Assembly: GCF_001995175.1 (NCBI RefSeq)
Contig: NZ_MUKN01000018.1
Location: 1 to 59,172 of the forward strand
Direction of reading: 5' to 3'
Length of the DNA stretch: 59,172 bases
DNA from: Rathayibacter rhapontici
GTDB lineage: Bacteria > Actinomycetota > Actinomycetes > Actinomycetales > Microbacteriaceae
Positions within the stretch are counted from its first letter, which is position 1. Each line of letters starts with the position of its first letter. Shown here piece after piece: positions 1 to 9,103 of this stretch. The position numbers and the translations under genes were made by a program. The notes beneath the pieces were generated by a model that saw only the letters and a list, made by a program, of their open reading frames with translations, did not search any database and was not told the origin of the DNA.

Positions 1-70
1 GTCGCGTTCTGCAGAGCGGGGTGCGTTCCGTTCCGCGGTGCCGATACGGGGCCGGTCCCTGCCCGGCCCC

Positions 71-150
71 GCGCGGTCGGCTCGGGCGGGTGGTCGCGTT
101 CCGCAGAGCGGGGTGCGTTCGCGTAGGTCGATCCGCTGGCACGCGGATCG
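71..150. repeat. Dispersed intergenic element, copy 1, with TGGCAC-loop hairpin
   Basis: This stretch aligns with 26742-26825, sharing GCGCGGTCGGCT, then GTCGCGTTCCG, then AGAGCGGG. It ends in an inverted repeat at 129-150 whose arms CGATCCGC and GCGGATCG flank the loop TGGCAC. The other copy keeps the loop but has different, still complementary, arms. A related direct repeat lies at 1-30 and 93-122 (GTCGCGTTCTGCAGAGCGGG and its near copy). No ORF of credible codon use covers it. Confidence 0.7.
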
Positions 151-194
151 CCCGTTCAGCTCGGGGTGGTCAGTGTGCCGGTGCGCCCCGCTCT

Positions 195-289
195 TGCTGA
201 TCGAGTAGGGCGCGCAGCGCCCGTATCAAGATCCGCGTCCGCTCGGTAGGTGGCTCTCGATACGCCCCTGCGGGGCTACTCGACCAGCA
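195..289. repeat. REP-like long inverted repeat
   Basis: The left arm (195-231) and right arm (255-289) are inverted copies: both start TGCTG(A/G)TCGAGTAG when read inward and end in a GTATC(A/G)AGA-like run. Each arm carries its own small GC hairpin (GGGCGCGCAGCGCCC on the left, GCCCCTGCGGGGC on the right), so the whole could fold as a cruciform or a long RNA hairpin. Elements of this look are common between genes in Microbacteriaceae. What they do is not known to me. Confidence 0.75.
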
Positions 290-581
290 GGAGGAGGCGG
301 AAGCATCGTCGGAGCGCCAGCGTGATGCGCTACGCCAGCTGCCAAGGCGGACCAGCCCCTGTCAGCGGACGCACCCCCTCCTCAGCTCCTGTTCCGTACC
401 GGGATCGTTCACCGGGACCGTTCTGTACCGGGACCGAGCTGCAGCGGCCGGGTGGGCGGCCCCGTTCGAGCCGAACAGGTGATCCGCGTGTCAGCGGATC
501 GCCGTAGGCGGACGGGACCCGCTCTGCGGAACATCCACCGTCGAAAAGCCGACCGCGAGTCGCCGGGCGGGGACCGGCGAC
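290..581. other. Intergenic stretch upstream of dnaG
   Basis: Apart from the repeats listed to its left, I see no gene here. Short ORFs exist on both strands, but they have no ribosome-binding site and show the composition expected of non-coding GC-rich DNA. A direct echo of GTACCGGGA/C occurs at about 396-431. Confidence 0.4.
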
Positions 582-587
582 TACGAT
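582..587 (+). promoter_or_regulatory. -10 hexamer for a leaderless dnaG transcript
   Basis: TACGAT lies 7 nt before the GTG at 595, so transcription would begin at or next to the start codon. It overlaps the alternative ATG at 586, which argues against that ATG. No convincing -35 box is visible. Confidence 0.5.
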
Positions 588-594
588 GGACACC

Positions 595-2453
595 GTGCCA
601 GGACGGATTCGACAACAGGATGTCGAGGAGGTCAAGGCTCGGGTCAACATCGGCGACGTCGTCGGCGAGTACGTCACCCTGAAGTCGGCGGGCGTCGGGT
701 CGCTCAAGGGTCTCTGCCCCTTCCACGACGAGCGCAGCCCCAGCTTCCATGTGCGTCCGCAGGCCGGTTTCTACCACTGCTTCGGCTGCCAGGAGTCGGG
801 CGACGTCTACAGCTTCATCATGAAGATGGACCACACGTCCTTCAGCGAGACGGTGGAGCGGCTCGCCGCCCGCGTCGGCATCGTCCTCCAGTACGAGGAG
901 GGCGGCGGTCAGGCCCCCGAGACCGGTGGTCGCGTGCGCCTGCTCGAGGCGAACCGGGCGGCGGAGGAGTACTTCCGCGAGCAGCTGGCCACGCCGGGCG
1001 CCGACGTCGGCCGCAGGTTCCTGGGCGAGCGGGGCTTCGACCGCGCCGCTGCCGACCGCTTCGGCGTCGGCTTCGCGCCCGACGGCTGGGACGGGCTGAC
1101 GACCGCGCTCAAGCGGCGCGGCTTCTCCGAGACCGAGCTCACCGCGGCGGGACTGGTCAGCAGCAGCAACCGCGGCGGCGTCTACGACCGGTTCCGCGGT
1201 CGCCTCGTCTGGCCGATCCGCGACGTCACCGGGCAGACCGTCGGTTTCGGCGCCCGCCGCCTCCTCGAGGAGGACAAGGGCCCGAAGTACCTCAACACCC
1301 CCGAGACGCCCGTCTACCACAAGTCGCAGGTGCTCTACGGGCTCGACCTCGCCAAGCGCGACATCTCGCGCGGGCACCAAGTCGTCGTGGTCGAGGGCTA
1401 CACCGACGTGATGGCGTGCCATCTCGCGGGAGTGACGACCGCGGTCGCCACGTGCGGCACCTCCTTCGGCGTCGACCACATCAAGGTGCTGCGCCGGGTG
1501 CTGGGCGACGACAGCGGAGTGGGGGAGGTCGTCTTCACGTTCGACCCCGACGCGGCGGGTCAGAAGGCGGCGATGCGGGCGTTCCAGGAGGAGCACCGCT
1601 TCGCCGCGCAGACCTTCGTCGCCGTCGCACCCGAGGGCCTGGACCCGTGCGACCTGCGGCTCAACCGCGGCGACGACGCGGTCCGGCGCCTGATCGACGA
1701 CAAGAAGCCGATGTTCGAGTTCGTGATCCGCCAGCTGCTCTCGCGGTACGACCTCGAGACGGTCGAGGGGCGGATCGCCGCTCTGCGCGCGGCCGCCCCG
1801 GTGGTCGCCGAGATCCGCGATCCCGCGCTCCGGCCCGGCTACTCCCGCGAGCTCGCCCGGATGCTCGGCCTGGACATGTCCGAGGTCAACTCCGCGGTGC
1901 GCTCGGCCGGCTCGCGTCCCCGCGGCTCCCGCGAGGAGCGCCGTGAGCCCGAGCGCGAGACCGCTGCCACCGAGCCGCCCGCGGCGCGCGCCTCGCCGAC
2001 CTCCCCGTCGACGTCGTCACGCGCATCGAGCGCGAGGCGCTGATGGCGATGCTCCAGCTCCCGCAGGCGATGGGCGTCGAGCTGCTGACCCGCGCCGCGC
2101 ACGCCGCCGTGACCAACGAGACCCTGCGCGTCGTCCGCGACGCCGTCGTCGCCAACCTCGAGCGCGCGGAGGACCGCGACTGGGTCGAGCACGTCGCCAA
2201 CGACGTCCCCGGTCCGTTCGCCTCCCTCGTCCGCCAGCTCGCGGTGGCGCCGATCCCGGCCGCCGACGAGGCCAAGCTCGCGCGCTACGCCCGCGACGTC
2301 GCCGTCTCCCTGATCGAGCGCGACCTGCTCCGCGAGATCGCCGAGCTGCGCGGGGCCCTGCAGCGCGCCTCCGCCGACCCCGTGATGTCGCGCGCCGTGC
2401 AGGTGCGCCTCGTCGAGCTCGAGCGCGAGAAGCGCGCTCTGCGGAGCGAGTGA
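595..2453 (+). CDS. dnaG: DNA primase DnaG (apparent frameshift near 1981-1993)
   Basis: DnaG makes RNA primers at the replication fork and works with the DnaB helicase. The first frame carries the CHC2 zinc finger (C41-P-F-H, then HCFGC about 20 residues on), the catalytic core (GFGARRLLEEDKGPKYLNTPET) and a Toprim motif (VVVEGYTDVM, FDPDAAGQKA). After about 1985 the reading frame moves: the C-terminal helicase-binding part (VTRIEREALMAMLQLPQAMG to LRSE) is in another frame. Adding one base restores a protein of about 619 residues, normal for the family. The change sits in a GCGGCGCGCGCC run. The GTG at 595 is preferred because known DnaG proteins begin close to GRIRQ and a -10 box overlaps the ATG at 586. 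An essential gene broken this way is more likely a sequencing error. Confidence 0.95.
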
Positions 2454-2691
2454 GCACCGGAGCAGCGACGGTCACCCTTCCAGGGGCGTGTTGCAGTCGT
2501 GTGAAGATTCCGACGCGGCGGAGCGCTCGGGCCCGGAGAGCGCTTCCACATGTGTTACCACTGAACAACAGCACTGCAGGCGCCCGGCCCGGGTGCGCTG
2601 GTGCGCGCCCGGGAGAACCGGTGCGCCGCACGACCGCGCGCGCCACGAGCGCGCCCGCATCAGATCCTTACCAGGAAGAGGTAGACGGACA

Positions 2692-4331
2692 ATGACATCC
2701 GCATCCACCCGGGGCGCTCGCGCGCTCTCCGCCGCCGCCGGCTTCGCCGCGGTCGCGATCGTGCTCGCGGGCTGCTCCGCCGGCGGCTCCGACTCCGCGG
2801 GCGACAGCGCCGCCGGAGGCGCCCTGACGATCGGCACGACCGACAAGATCACGACGCTCGACCCGGCCGCTCGTACGACAACGGCTCCTTCGCCGTGATG
2901 AACCAGGTCTACCCGTTCCTCATGAACACGCCCTACGGCAGCCCCGACGTCGAGCCCGACATCGCCGAGTCCGCCGAGTTCTCGGCGCCCACCGAGTACA
3001 CCGTGACCCTCAAGGAGGGTCTGAAGTGGGCGAACGGCAACGACCTCACCTCCTCGGACGTCAAGTTCTCGTTCGACCGCCAGCTGGCGATCGCGGACGC
3101 CAACGGCCCGTCCTCGCTCCTCGCGAACCTCGACAGCGTCGCGGCTCCCGACGACACCACCGTGGTCTTCACGCTCAAGTCCGAGAACGACCAGACGTTC
3201 CCGCAGATCCTCTCGAGCCCCGCCGGCCCGATCGTCGACGAGGACGTCTTCTCGGCCGACGCGCTGACTCCGGACGACGAGATCGTCTCTGGCGAGGCCT
3301 TCGCCGGTCAGTACACGATCGCGAACTACGACGTGAACAACCTCATCCAGTACAAGGCGTACGAGGGCTACGAGGGCGTGCTCGGCGCGGCCGAGACCGG
3401 CACCGTCAACGTCAAGTACTACGCCGACTCGTCGAACCTCAAGCTGGACATCCAGGAGGGCAACATCGACGTGGCGTTCCGGAGCCTCTCGGCGACCGAC
3501 GTCGAGGACCTCCGCGGCAACGACGCGGTCAAGGTCGTCGACGGCCCCGGCGGCGAGATCCGCTACATCGTCTTCAACTTCGACACCCAGCCCTTCGGAG
3601 CGACGACCGCCGAGGCCGACCCGGCCAAGTCGCTCGCCGTGCGCCAGGCCGTGGCCGACCTGATCGACCGCGATGAGATCGCCGACCAGGTCTACAAGGG
3701 CACCTACACCCCGCTCTACTCCTTCGTCCCCGAGGGCCTGACCGGCGCGACCGAGCCGCTCAAGTCGCTCTACGGCGACGGCCAGGGCGGACCGGACGCG
3801 GACAAGGCCGCGGCGCGGCTCCAGGCGGCCGGCATCACCGAGCCTGTCACGCTCAGCCTCCAGTACTCGAACGACCACTACGGCCCGTCCTCGGGCGACG
3901 AGTACGCGCTGATCAAGGACCAGCTCGAGTCGTCGGGTCTGTTCACCGTCGACCTGCAGACCACGGAGTGGGTCCAGTACTCCAAGGACCGCAGCTCGGA
4001 CGTCTACCCGGCGTACCAGCTGGGCTGGTTCCCGGACTACTCGGACGCCGACAACTACCTCTCGCCGTTCTTCATCGAGGAGAACTTCCTCGCGAACCAC
4101 TACGACGACGCCGAGGTCCAGGGCCTGATCGCGGAGCAGGTCTCGACGACCGATCCCGACGCGCGCACCGCGGTCATCGAGGAGATCCAGGACAAGGTCG
4201 CGGCGCAGCTGTCGACCGTCCCGTACCTCCAGGGCTCGCAGGTCGCGGTCGTCGGCAGCGACGTGAGCGGAGCAGAGGACACCCTCGACGCCTCGTTCAA
4301 GTTCCGCTACGCGGCGCTCAGCAAGGGCTGA
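2692..4331 (+). CDS. ABC transporter substrate-binding lipoprotein, family 5 (apparent frameshift near 2866-2871)
   Basis: A peptide/opine/nickel-type extracellular solute-binding protein. The start has a lipoprotein signal peptide with lipobox LAGC (about residues 25-28) and a Gly/Ser-rich linker. The mature protein begins ALTIGTTDKITTLDPA, typical of family 5, and the long C-terminal part includes the YSNDHYGPSSGDEYALIKDQL region. The frame breaks at GACCCGGCCGCTCG, where one extra G gives the expected LDPAGSYDNGSF; the corrected product is about 546 residues. AGGAAGAGG precedes the ATG. It heads a six-gene operon with two permeases and ATPases. The ligand cannot be told from sequence; oligopeptides are the default guess. 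Confidence 0.88.
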
Positions 4332-4343
4332 TCCACCCCTCCG

Positions 4344-4379
4344 AGGCCGGCGCCTCCCCGATCGGGAGCGCCGGCCTTT
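4344..4379 (+). terminator. Hairpin with short T tract between binding protein and permease
   Basis: AGGCCGGCGC at 4344 pairs with GCGCCGGCCT ending at 4377, with further CTCCC/GGGAG pairing inside, and is followed by only three T residues. It may act as a partial terminator or 3-prime stabiliser that keeps the binding protein more abundant than the membrane parts, as is common in ABC operons. Confidence 0.55.
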
Positions 4380-4397
4380 CTCCACGAAAGGCATCAC

Positions 4398-5477
4398 GTG
4401 ACGACAGCCACGACGGCTGCGGCGACGACGCCCACCCGGCGATCGCGCGGCTCCGGAGGTGGACTCGGGCGCTACCTGCTCGTCCGCTTCCTGCTCATCA
4501 TCCCCACCGTCTTCATCCTCGTGACGCTGGTGTTCCTGCTCATGCGCACCACGGGCGACCCGATCACGGCCGCCCTCGGCGGACGCCTGACCGCCGACCA
4601 GCTCGCCGAGCGCGTCGCGGCCGCCGGCTACGACCGGCCGCTGTTCGTGCAGTACGTCGAGTACCTCGGCCAGCTGCTCACGGGCGACTTCGGCACCACG
4701 CTGAGCGACAACCGTCCCGTCACCGAGGTGCTGCTGACCTACGGCGCGGCGACCGTCGAGCTCGCGTTCTACGCGCTCCTCGTGGCGTTCCTCGTCGGAA
4801 TCCCGCTCGGCATGCTGGCCGCCTACCACCGCGACCGCACGCCCGACGCGGTGCTGCGCATCTTCGCGATCCTCTGCTACGCCACTCCGGTGTTCTTCGC
4901 CGGACTCCTGCTCAAGCTCGTCTTCGCGGTCTGGCTGAAGTGGTTCCCGGTCGCCGGTCGCGCCTCGACCAGCACGGAGCTGTCGCTGCAGTTCCTCGAG
5001 AACAAGACCGGCATCTACCTGATCGACGCGTTCCAGACCGGCGACCCGGCGGCGGTGTCCGACGTGCTCTCGCACGCGGTGCTGCCCGCCGTCGCGCTGG
5101 GCCTGCTGACCGCCGGCATCTTCCTCCGCCTCGTCCGCACCAACGTCATCGGCACCCTCGGCACCGACTACGTCGACGCGGCGCGCTCGCGCGGCGTCGG
5201 CGAGTTCCGCCTGGTCCGCACGCACGCCTACCGGCCCGCGCTCATCCCGATCATCACCGTGATCGGACTGCAGATCGCCCTGCTGCTCGGCGGCGCGGTC
5301 CTGACCGAGACCACGTTCGAGTGGAAGGGACTCGGCTTCCAGCTGGCCGAGTACCTCCAGGCGCGCGACTTCGTGGCCGTCCAGGGCATCGTCGCCCTGC
5401 TGGCGGTCATCGTGGCGCTCACCAACTTCATCGTCGACGTCATCGCGGCGCTCATCGACCCGCGAGTGAGGTACTGA
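4398..5477 (+). CDS. ABC transporter permease, DppB/OppB type
   Basis: The first inner-membrane subunit of the peptide-type importer, 359 residues. A polar N-terminus of about 25 residues precedes the first membrane segment (YLLVRFLLIIPTVFILVTLV). The conserved loop that contacts the ATPase is seen at YVDAARSRGVGEFRLV (EAA-like motif), and the C-terminus IDPRVRY is characteristic of DppB proteins. The start is GTG at 4398, downstream of a GAAAGG ribosome site. It ends 2 nt before the next permease, so the two are almost certainly co-translated. Confidence 0.92.
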   Translation: MTTATTAAATTPTRRSRGSGGGLGRYLLVRFLLIIPTVFILVTLVFLLMRTTGDPITAALGGRLTADQLAERVAAAGYDRPLFVQYVEYLGQLLTGDFGTTLSDNRPVTEVLLTYGAATVELAFYALLVAFLVGIPLGMLAAYHRDRTPDAVLRIFAILCYATPVFFAGLLLKLVFAVWLKWFPVAGRASTSTELSLQFLENKTGIYLIDAFQTGDPAAVSDVLSHAVLPAVALGLLTAGIFLRLVRTNVIGTLGTDYVDAARSRGVGEFRLVRTHAYRPALIPIITVIGLQIALLLGGAVLTETTFEWKGLGFQLAEYLQARDFVAVQGIVALLAVIVALTNFIVDVIAALIDPRVRY

Positions 5478-5479
5478 GC

Positions 5480-6540
5480 ATGAGCACCACCACCGCCTCC
5501 GCCGCGCGTCCGCGGCGCCGCCTCGTCGACCGGCTCCCCGTCGTGCACCAGCTCCGCCAGAGCGTGGGGCTGCAGCGCGGGATGCTCGTCACGGGCCTCG
5601 TCATCACCGGCGCGTTCCTCCTGGTCGCCCTCTTCGCTCCGCTGATCGCGCCGTACGGCTACTCGCAGCTGCGCTCGGACGACGGAGCGTTCGGCGCCCA
5701 GCAGCCGCCGAGCGCCGAGCACCTGCTCGGCACGACCGTCGGCGGCTACGACGTCCTGAGCCGCGTGCTCTGGGGTGCGCAGACCGCGTTCCTCGTGATC
5801 GTCGTCGCGGTCGTGCTGTCGATCTTCGTCGGCGTCTTCCTCGGGCTGGTCTCGGGGTACCTCGGCGGCTGGCTCGACCGCGTGCTCGTCGTGATCTGCG
5901 ACGCGATCTACGCCTTCCCGACTCTGCTCCTCGCGATCGTCATGTCGATCGTGATCTCGGGCGGGCAGTCGAACCTCTGGGCCGGCATCTTCGCCGCCGC
6001 CGTCTCGATCACGGTCGTCTACATCCCGCAGTACTTCCGGGTGATCCGCGCCGAGACGGTGCGGATCAAGGGCGACGCCTACGTCGAGTCCGCGAAGGTC
6101 GTCGGAGCCTCGACGAGCCGGATCATGTTCCGTCACGTGCTGCGCAACGCCACCCGCACCCTGCCGCTGATCTTCACGCTCAACTCGTCCGAGGCGATCC
6201 TGACCCTCGCAGGTCTCGGCTTCCTCGGGTTCGGCATCGAGCCCACGTCCGCGGCCGAGTGGGGCTACGACCTCAACAAGGCGCTCTCGGACGTCACGAG
6301 CGGCATCTGGTGGACCTCGGTCTTCCCGGGCCTCGCCATCGTCCTCGTCGTGCTGGGCATCACGCTCGTCGGCGAGAGCCTGAACGACCTCGCCGACCCG
6401 CGCCTGCGCGGTCGCGCGCGGTGGCCGCCGGAGCCGGCGACGTCGCCGCGACGTCCGTCGTCCCGGGCGGCGTGCTCGCCGCGGACGGCCTGGAGACGCC
6501 GGGGCACGACCCCGTCGCCGGAGTGGAGGGGACGCGATGA
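5480..6540 (+). CDS. ABC transporter permease, DppC/OppC type (apparent frameshift near 6411-6422)
   Basis: The partner permease. The N-terminal cytoplasmic segment leads into a membrane helix (GMLVTGLVITGAFLLVALFA), then APYGYSQ and the LLGTTVGGYDVLSRVLWG motif typical of DppC proteins; the EAA-like loop is YVESAKVVGASTSRIM. The core ends LADPRLRGR. After a GCGCGCG run the frame that continues sensibly is shifted by one base and gives a 40-residue tail ending AGVEGTR, whose TGA overlaps the next ATG (ATGA). Correcting the run gives about 353 residues. Confidence 0.88.
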
Positions 6541-8240
6541 GCGACCAGAGGCCGATCGTCGACATCACCGATCTCGAGGTCGCCTTCGCCAGCGACCGGG
6601 GTGCCGTCCGCGCCGTCGCCGGAGTGAGCCTCCGGGTCGAGCGCGGCGAGGTGCTCGCGATCGTCGGCGAGTCCGGCAGCGGCAAGACCGTGACGGCGAA
6701 GACGATCCTGGGCCTGCTGCCCGAGACCGCCACCGCCTCGGGCGTCGTGCTGCTCTCGAAGAAGGACGGCAGCTCCTCCACCGACGTCGTGTCGGTGCCG
6801 AAGGCGCGACTGCGCGAGATCCGCGGCACCGACGTGGCGATGGTCTTCCAGGAGCCCTCGACCGCGCTGAACCCCGTCTTCACCGTCGGCTGGCAGATCG
6901 CCGAGGGGCTGCGCGCCCACGGCAGCGTCTCGAAGAAGGAGGCGCGCGCCCGCGCGATCGACGTCCTCCGCACCGTCGGCATCCCCGAGCCGGAGAAGCG
7001 GGTCGACTACTACCCGCACCAGTTCTCGGGCGGGCAGAAGCAGCGCGTCGTCATCGCGATGGCGCTCGTGCTCGATCCCGGGCTCATCGTGGCCGACGAG
7101 CCCACCACGGCGCTCGACGTCACGGTGCAGGCCGAGATCCTCGATCTCCTCCGCCGCTGCCGCGACGACTTCGGCACCTCCATCGTGCTGATCACCCACA
7201 ACATGGGCGTGGTCGCCGATCTCGCCGACCGCGTCGCCGTGATGTACCAGGGCGAGCTGGTCGAGGAGGCGCCGGTCGCCGAGCTCTTCGCCTCGCCGAA
7301 GGCCGAGTACACGAAGAAGCTGCTCGCCGCCGTGCCGCATGTCGGCCAGGGCGTCGAGCGGGCGAAGGACCGCGCCATCGAGCGGGCGAGCCTGCCCGAG
7401 GCCGAGACCCTGGTCGAGGCCGACGGTCTCCGGATCCAGTACCCGGGCCGGCTCGGCCGCTCCGGCTTCGTCGCGGTCGACGGCGTCTCGTTCCGCATCC
7501 GCGCGGGCGAGGTCCTGGGCCTGGTGGGCGAGAGCGGATCGGGCAAGACGACGATCGGGCGCGCGATCGCGGGCCTGACGACCGTCACGGGCGGATCCCT
7601 CCGCGTCCTGGGGAAGGAGATGCGCGGCATCCGCGAGCGGTCGTTCCGCCCGGTGCGCGGCGACATCGGCTTCGTCTTCCAGGACCCGGCGTCGAGCTTC
7701 AACCCGCTGCTCACCATCGCCGAGTGCGTCGCCGAGCCGCTCGTCGTGCATCGGCGGTTCCCGGATGCCGGCTCCGCGCGATCCAGGGTGGACGAGCTCC
7801 TCGAGGCGGTGCAGCTGCCGAAGTCCTACGGCGACCGCTACCCGCACGAGCTCTCGGGCGGGCAGCGTCAGCGCGCGAGCCTCGCGCGAGCGCTCGCCCT
7901 CCAGCCCAAGCTGCTGATCGCCGACGAGCCGACCTCGGCGCTCGACGTCTCGGTGCAGGCCCGCGTCCTCGAGCTGTTCTCGGAGCTGCAGCGCGAGTTC
8001 GGCTTCGCCTCGCTGTTCATCAGCCACGACCTCGCGGTCGTCGACCTCCTGGCCGACCGGATCGCGGTGCTCTACCGCGGCGAGCTGGTCGAGGAGGGCA
8101 CGGGCGAGGAGGTCCTCGCGACCCCGAAGCACCCCTACACGCAGCGACTGCTGGCGTCCCTGCCGGTCCCGGATCCCGCCGAGCAGGCCGAGCGGCGTGA
8201 GCTCCTGCGCCGCATCACCCGCGCGGAGCGCGACGCGTGA
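6537..8240 (+). CDS. ABC transporter double ATPase (DppD-DppF fused)
   Basis: 567 residues with two complete nucleotide-binding domains in tandem. Domain 1 has Walker A GESGSGKT (residues 44-51), signature FSGGQKQR and Walker B LIVADEPTTALD. Domain 2, from about residue 290, has GESGSGKT, LSGGQRQR and LLIADEPTSALD. Each domain also shows the oligopeptide-type insert and a switch histidine (VLITHNMG, LFISHDLA). It powers the importer encoded by the two upstream permeases. It overlaps both neighbours by 4 nt. Confidence 0.95.
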   Translation: MSDQRPIVDITDLEVAFASDRGAVRAVAGVSLRVERGEVLAIVGESGSGKTVTAKTILGLLPETATASGVVLLSKKDGSSSTDVVSVPKARLREIRGTDVAMVFQEPSTALNPVFTVGWQIAEGLRAHGSVSKKEARARAIDVLRTVGIPEPEKRVDYYPHQFSGGQKQRVVIAMALVLDPGLIVADEPTTALDVTVQAEILDLLRRCRDDFGTSIVLITHNMGVVADLADRVAVMYQGELVEEAPVAELFASPKAEYTKKLLAAVPHVGQGVERAKDRAIERASLPEAETLVEADGLRIQYPGRLGRSGFVAVDGVSFRIRAGEVLGLVGESGSGKTTIGRAIAGLTTVTGGSLRVLGKEMRGIRERSFRPVRGDIGFVFQDPASSFNPLLTIAECVAEPLVVHRRFPDAGSARSRVDELLEAVQLPKSYGDRYPHELSGGQRQRASLARALALQPKLLIADEPTSALDVSVQARVLELFSELQREFGFASLFISHDLAVVDLLADRIAVLYRGELVEEGTGEEVLATPKHPYTQRLLASLPVPDPAEQAERRELLRRITRAERDA

Positions 8241-9103
8241 GCACGGAGTCCGCGCCGATCGTCGTCGACGATCTCAGCGTCGAGTACCCGCCGCGCGGCA
8301 TCAGCCGCCGGTGGACCGCCCTGCGCGGCATCAGCCTCCGGGTCGAGCCGGGGGAGGTGCTCGGGATCCTCGGCGGCAGCGGCTCGGGCAAGTCCACGCT
8401 CGCCCGGGTCCTCGGCGGCGACGGGCTCGGCGGCGACGGCGACCGGGCCCGCCCGCTGATCGTCGGAGGCGATGCGACCGTCGCGGGTCACCGGCTCCGG
8501 CACCTGCCCGCCCGCGAGATCAAGCGCTTCACGTTCGACGTGGCGTACCTGGCGCAGGACGCGGGAGCGACGCTCCGACCGGAGCTCACCGTCTCGGAGC
8601 TGATCGCCGAGCCGATCTTCCTCCGCGACCGCCACTACGACCCCAAGAGCGCCGCCGTGCGCGTCGCGACCCTGCTCGACTCGGTGCACCTGCCGCTGTT
8701 CCTGCTCGACCGCTTCCCGTACGAGCTCTCGAGCGGCCAGCGCCAGCGCGTCGCGATCGCCCGGGCGCTCGTGCTCGGCCCGAAGGTCCTCGTCGCCGAC
8801 GAGCCGACGTCGGGCATCGACGCGACCGTCCGGGAGTCGATCGTCGATCTGCTCGCCGATCTGCGCCGGCGGGAGGAGTTCGCCGCGGTCGTCGTCAGCC
8901 ACGACATCGACGTGCTCAGCCGCGCTACCGACCGCATCGCCGTGCTCGTGGGCGGGGAGGTCGTCGCCTACGGCCCGCTCCTGGACGTGCTGATCGAGTC
9001 GCGCCACCCGTACGTGCGGGAGCTCGGCGCCGCCTTCGCGGAGTACGAGCGGTTCGACGCCTCGCGCGCCCAGCGCGTCGCTCCGGTCGAGGAGGCGCTG
9101 TGA
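8237..9103 (+). CDS. Additional ABC ATPase of the peptide-transporter operon
   Basis: 288 residues, GTG start overlapping the previous stop. Walker A GGSGSGKST (46-54), signature LSSGQRQR, Walker B VLVADEPTSGID and switch region VVVSHDID are all present, so it should hydrolyse ATP. The fold matches oligopeptide-type ATPases. It is unusual because the preceding gene already supplies two nucleotide-binding domains, so a third one is not needed for a standard importer. It may pair with the same permeases as an alternative or serve a second transporter. Confidence 0.88.
   Translation: MSTESAPIVVDDLSVEYPPRGISRRWTALRGISLRVEPGEVLGILGGSGSGKSTLARVLGGDGLGGDGDRARPLIVGGDATVAGHRLRHLPAREIKRFTFDVAYLAQDAGATLRPELTVSELIAEPIFLRDRHYDPKSAAVRVATLLDSVHLPLFLLDRFPYELSSGQRQRVAIARALVLGPKVLVADEPTSGIDATVRESIVDLLADLRRREEFAAVVVSHDIDVLSRATDRIAVLVGGEVVAYGPLLDVLIESRHPYVRELGAAFAEYERFDASRAQRVAPVEEAL

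Noticed and set aside
1..594. Insertion-sequence remnant at the left edge
   Set aside because: Repeats and inverted repeats are present, but no transposase fragment is seen in any frame and no target-site duplication is evident.
2554..2569. GTTAC-N6-ACAAC as a GlnR box before the first binding-protein gene
   Set aside because: Spacing is right and the first half fits, but the second half matches only weakly and there is no nitrogen-related context.
2472..5225. Minus-strand open frame of over 900 codons opposite the transporter genes
   Set aside because: Antisense shadow of the binding protein and permease; composition typical of reversed high-GC codons.
3968..8200. Very long plus-strand open frame of about 1400 codons
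   Set aside because: Only the stretch 5480-6420 of this frame is a real protein (the DppC-type permease); the rest is an out-of-frame reading of neighbouring genes, rich in Arg/Pro/Ala as expected for shadows at high GC.
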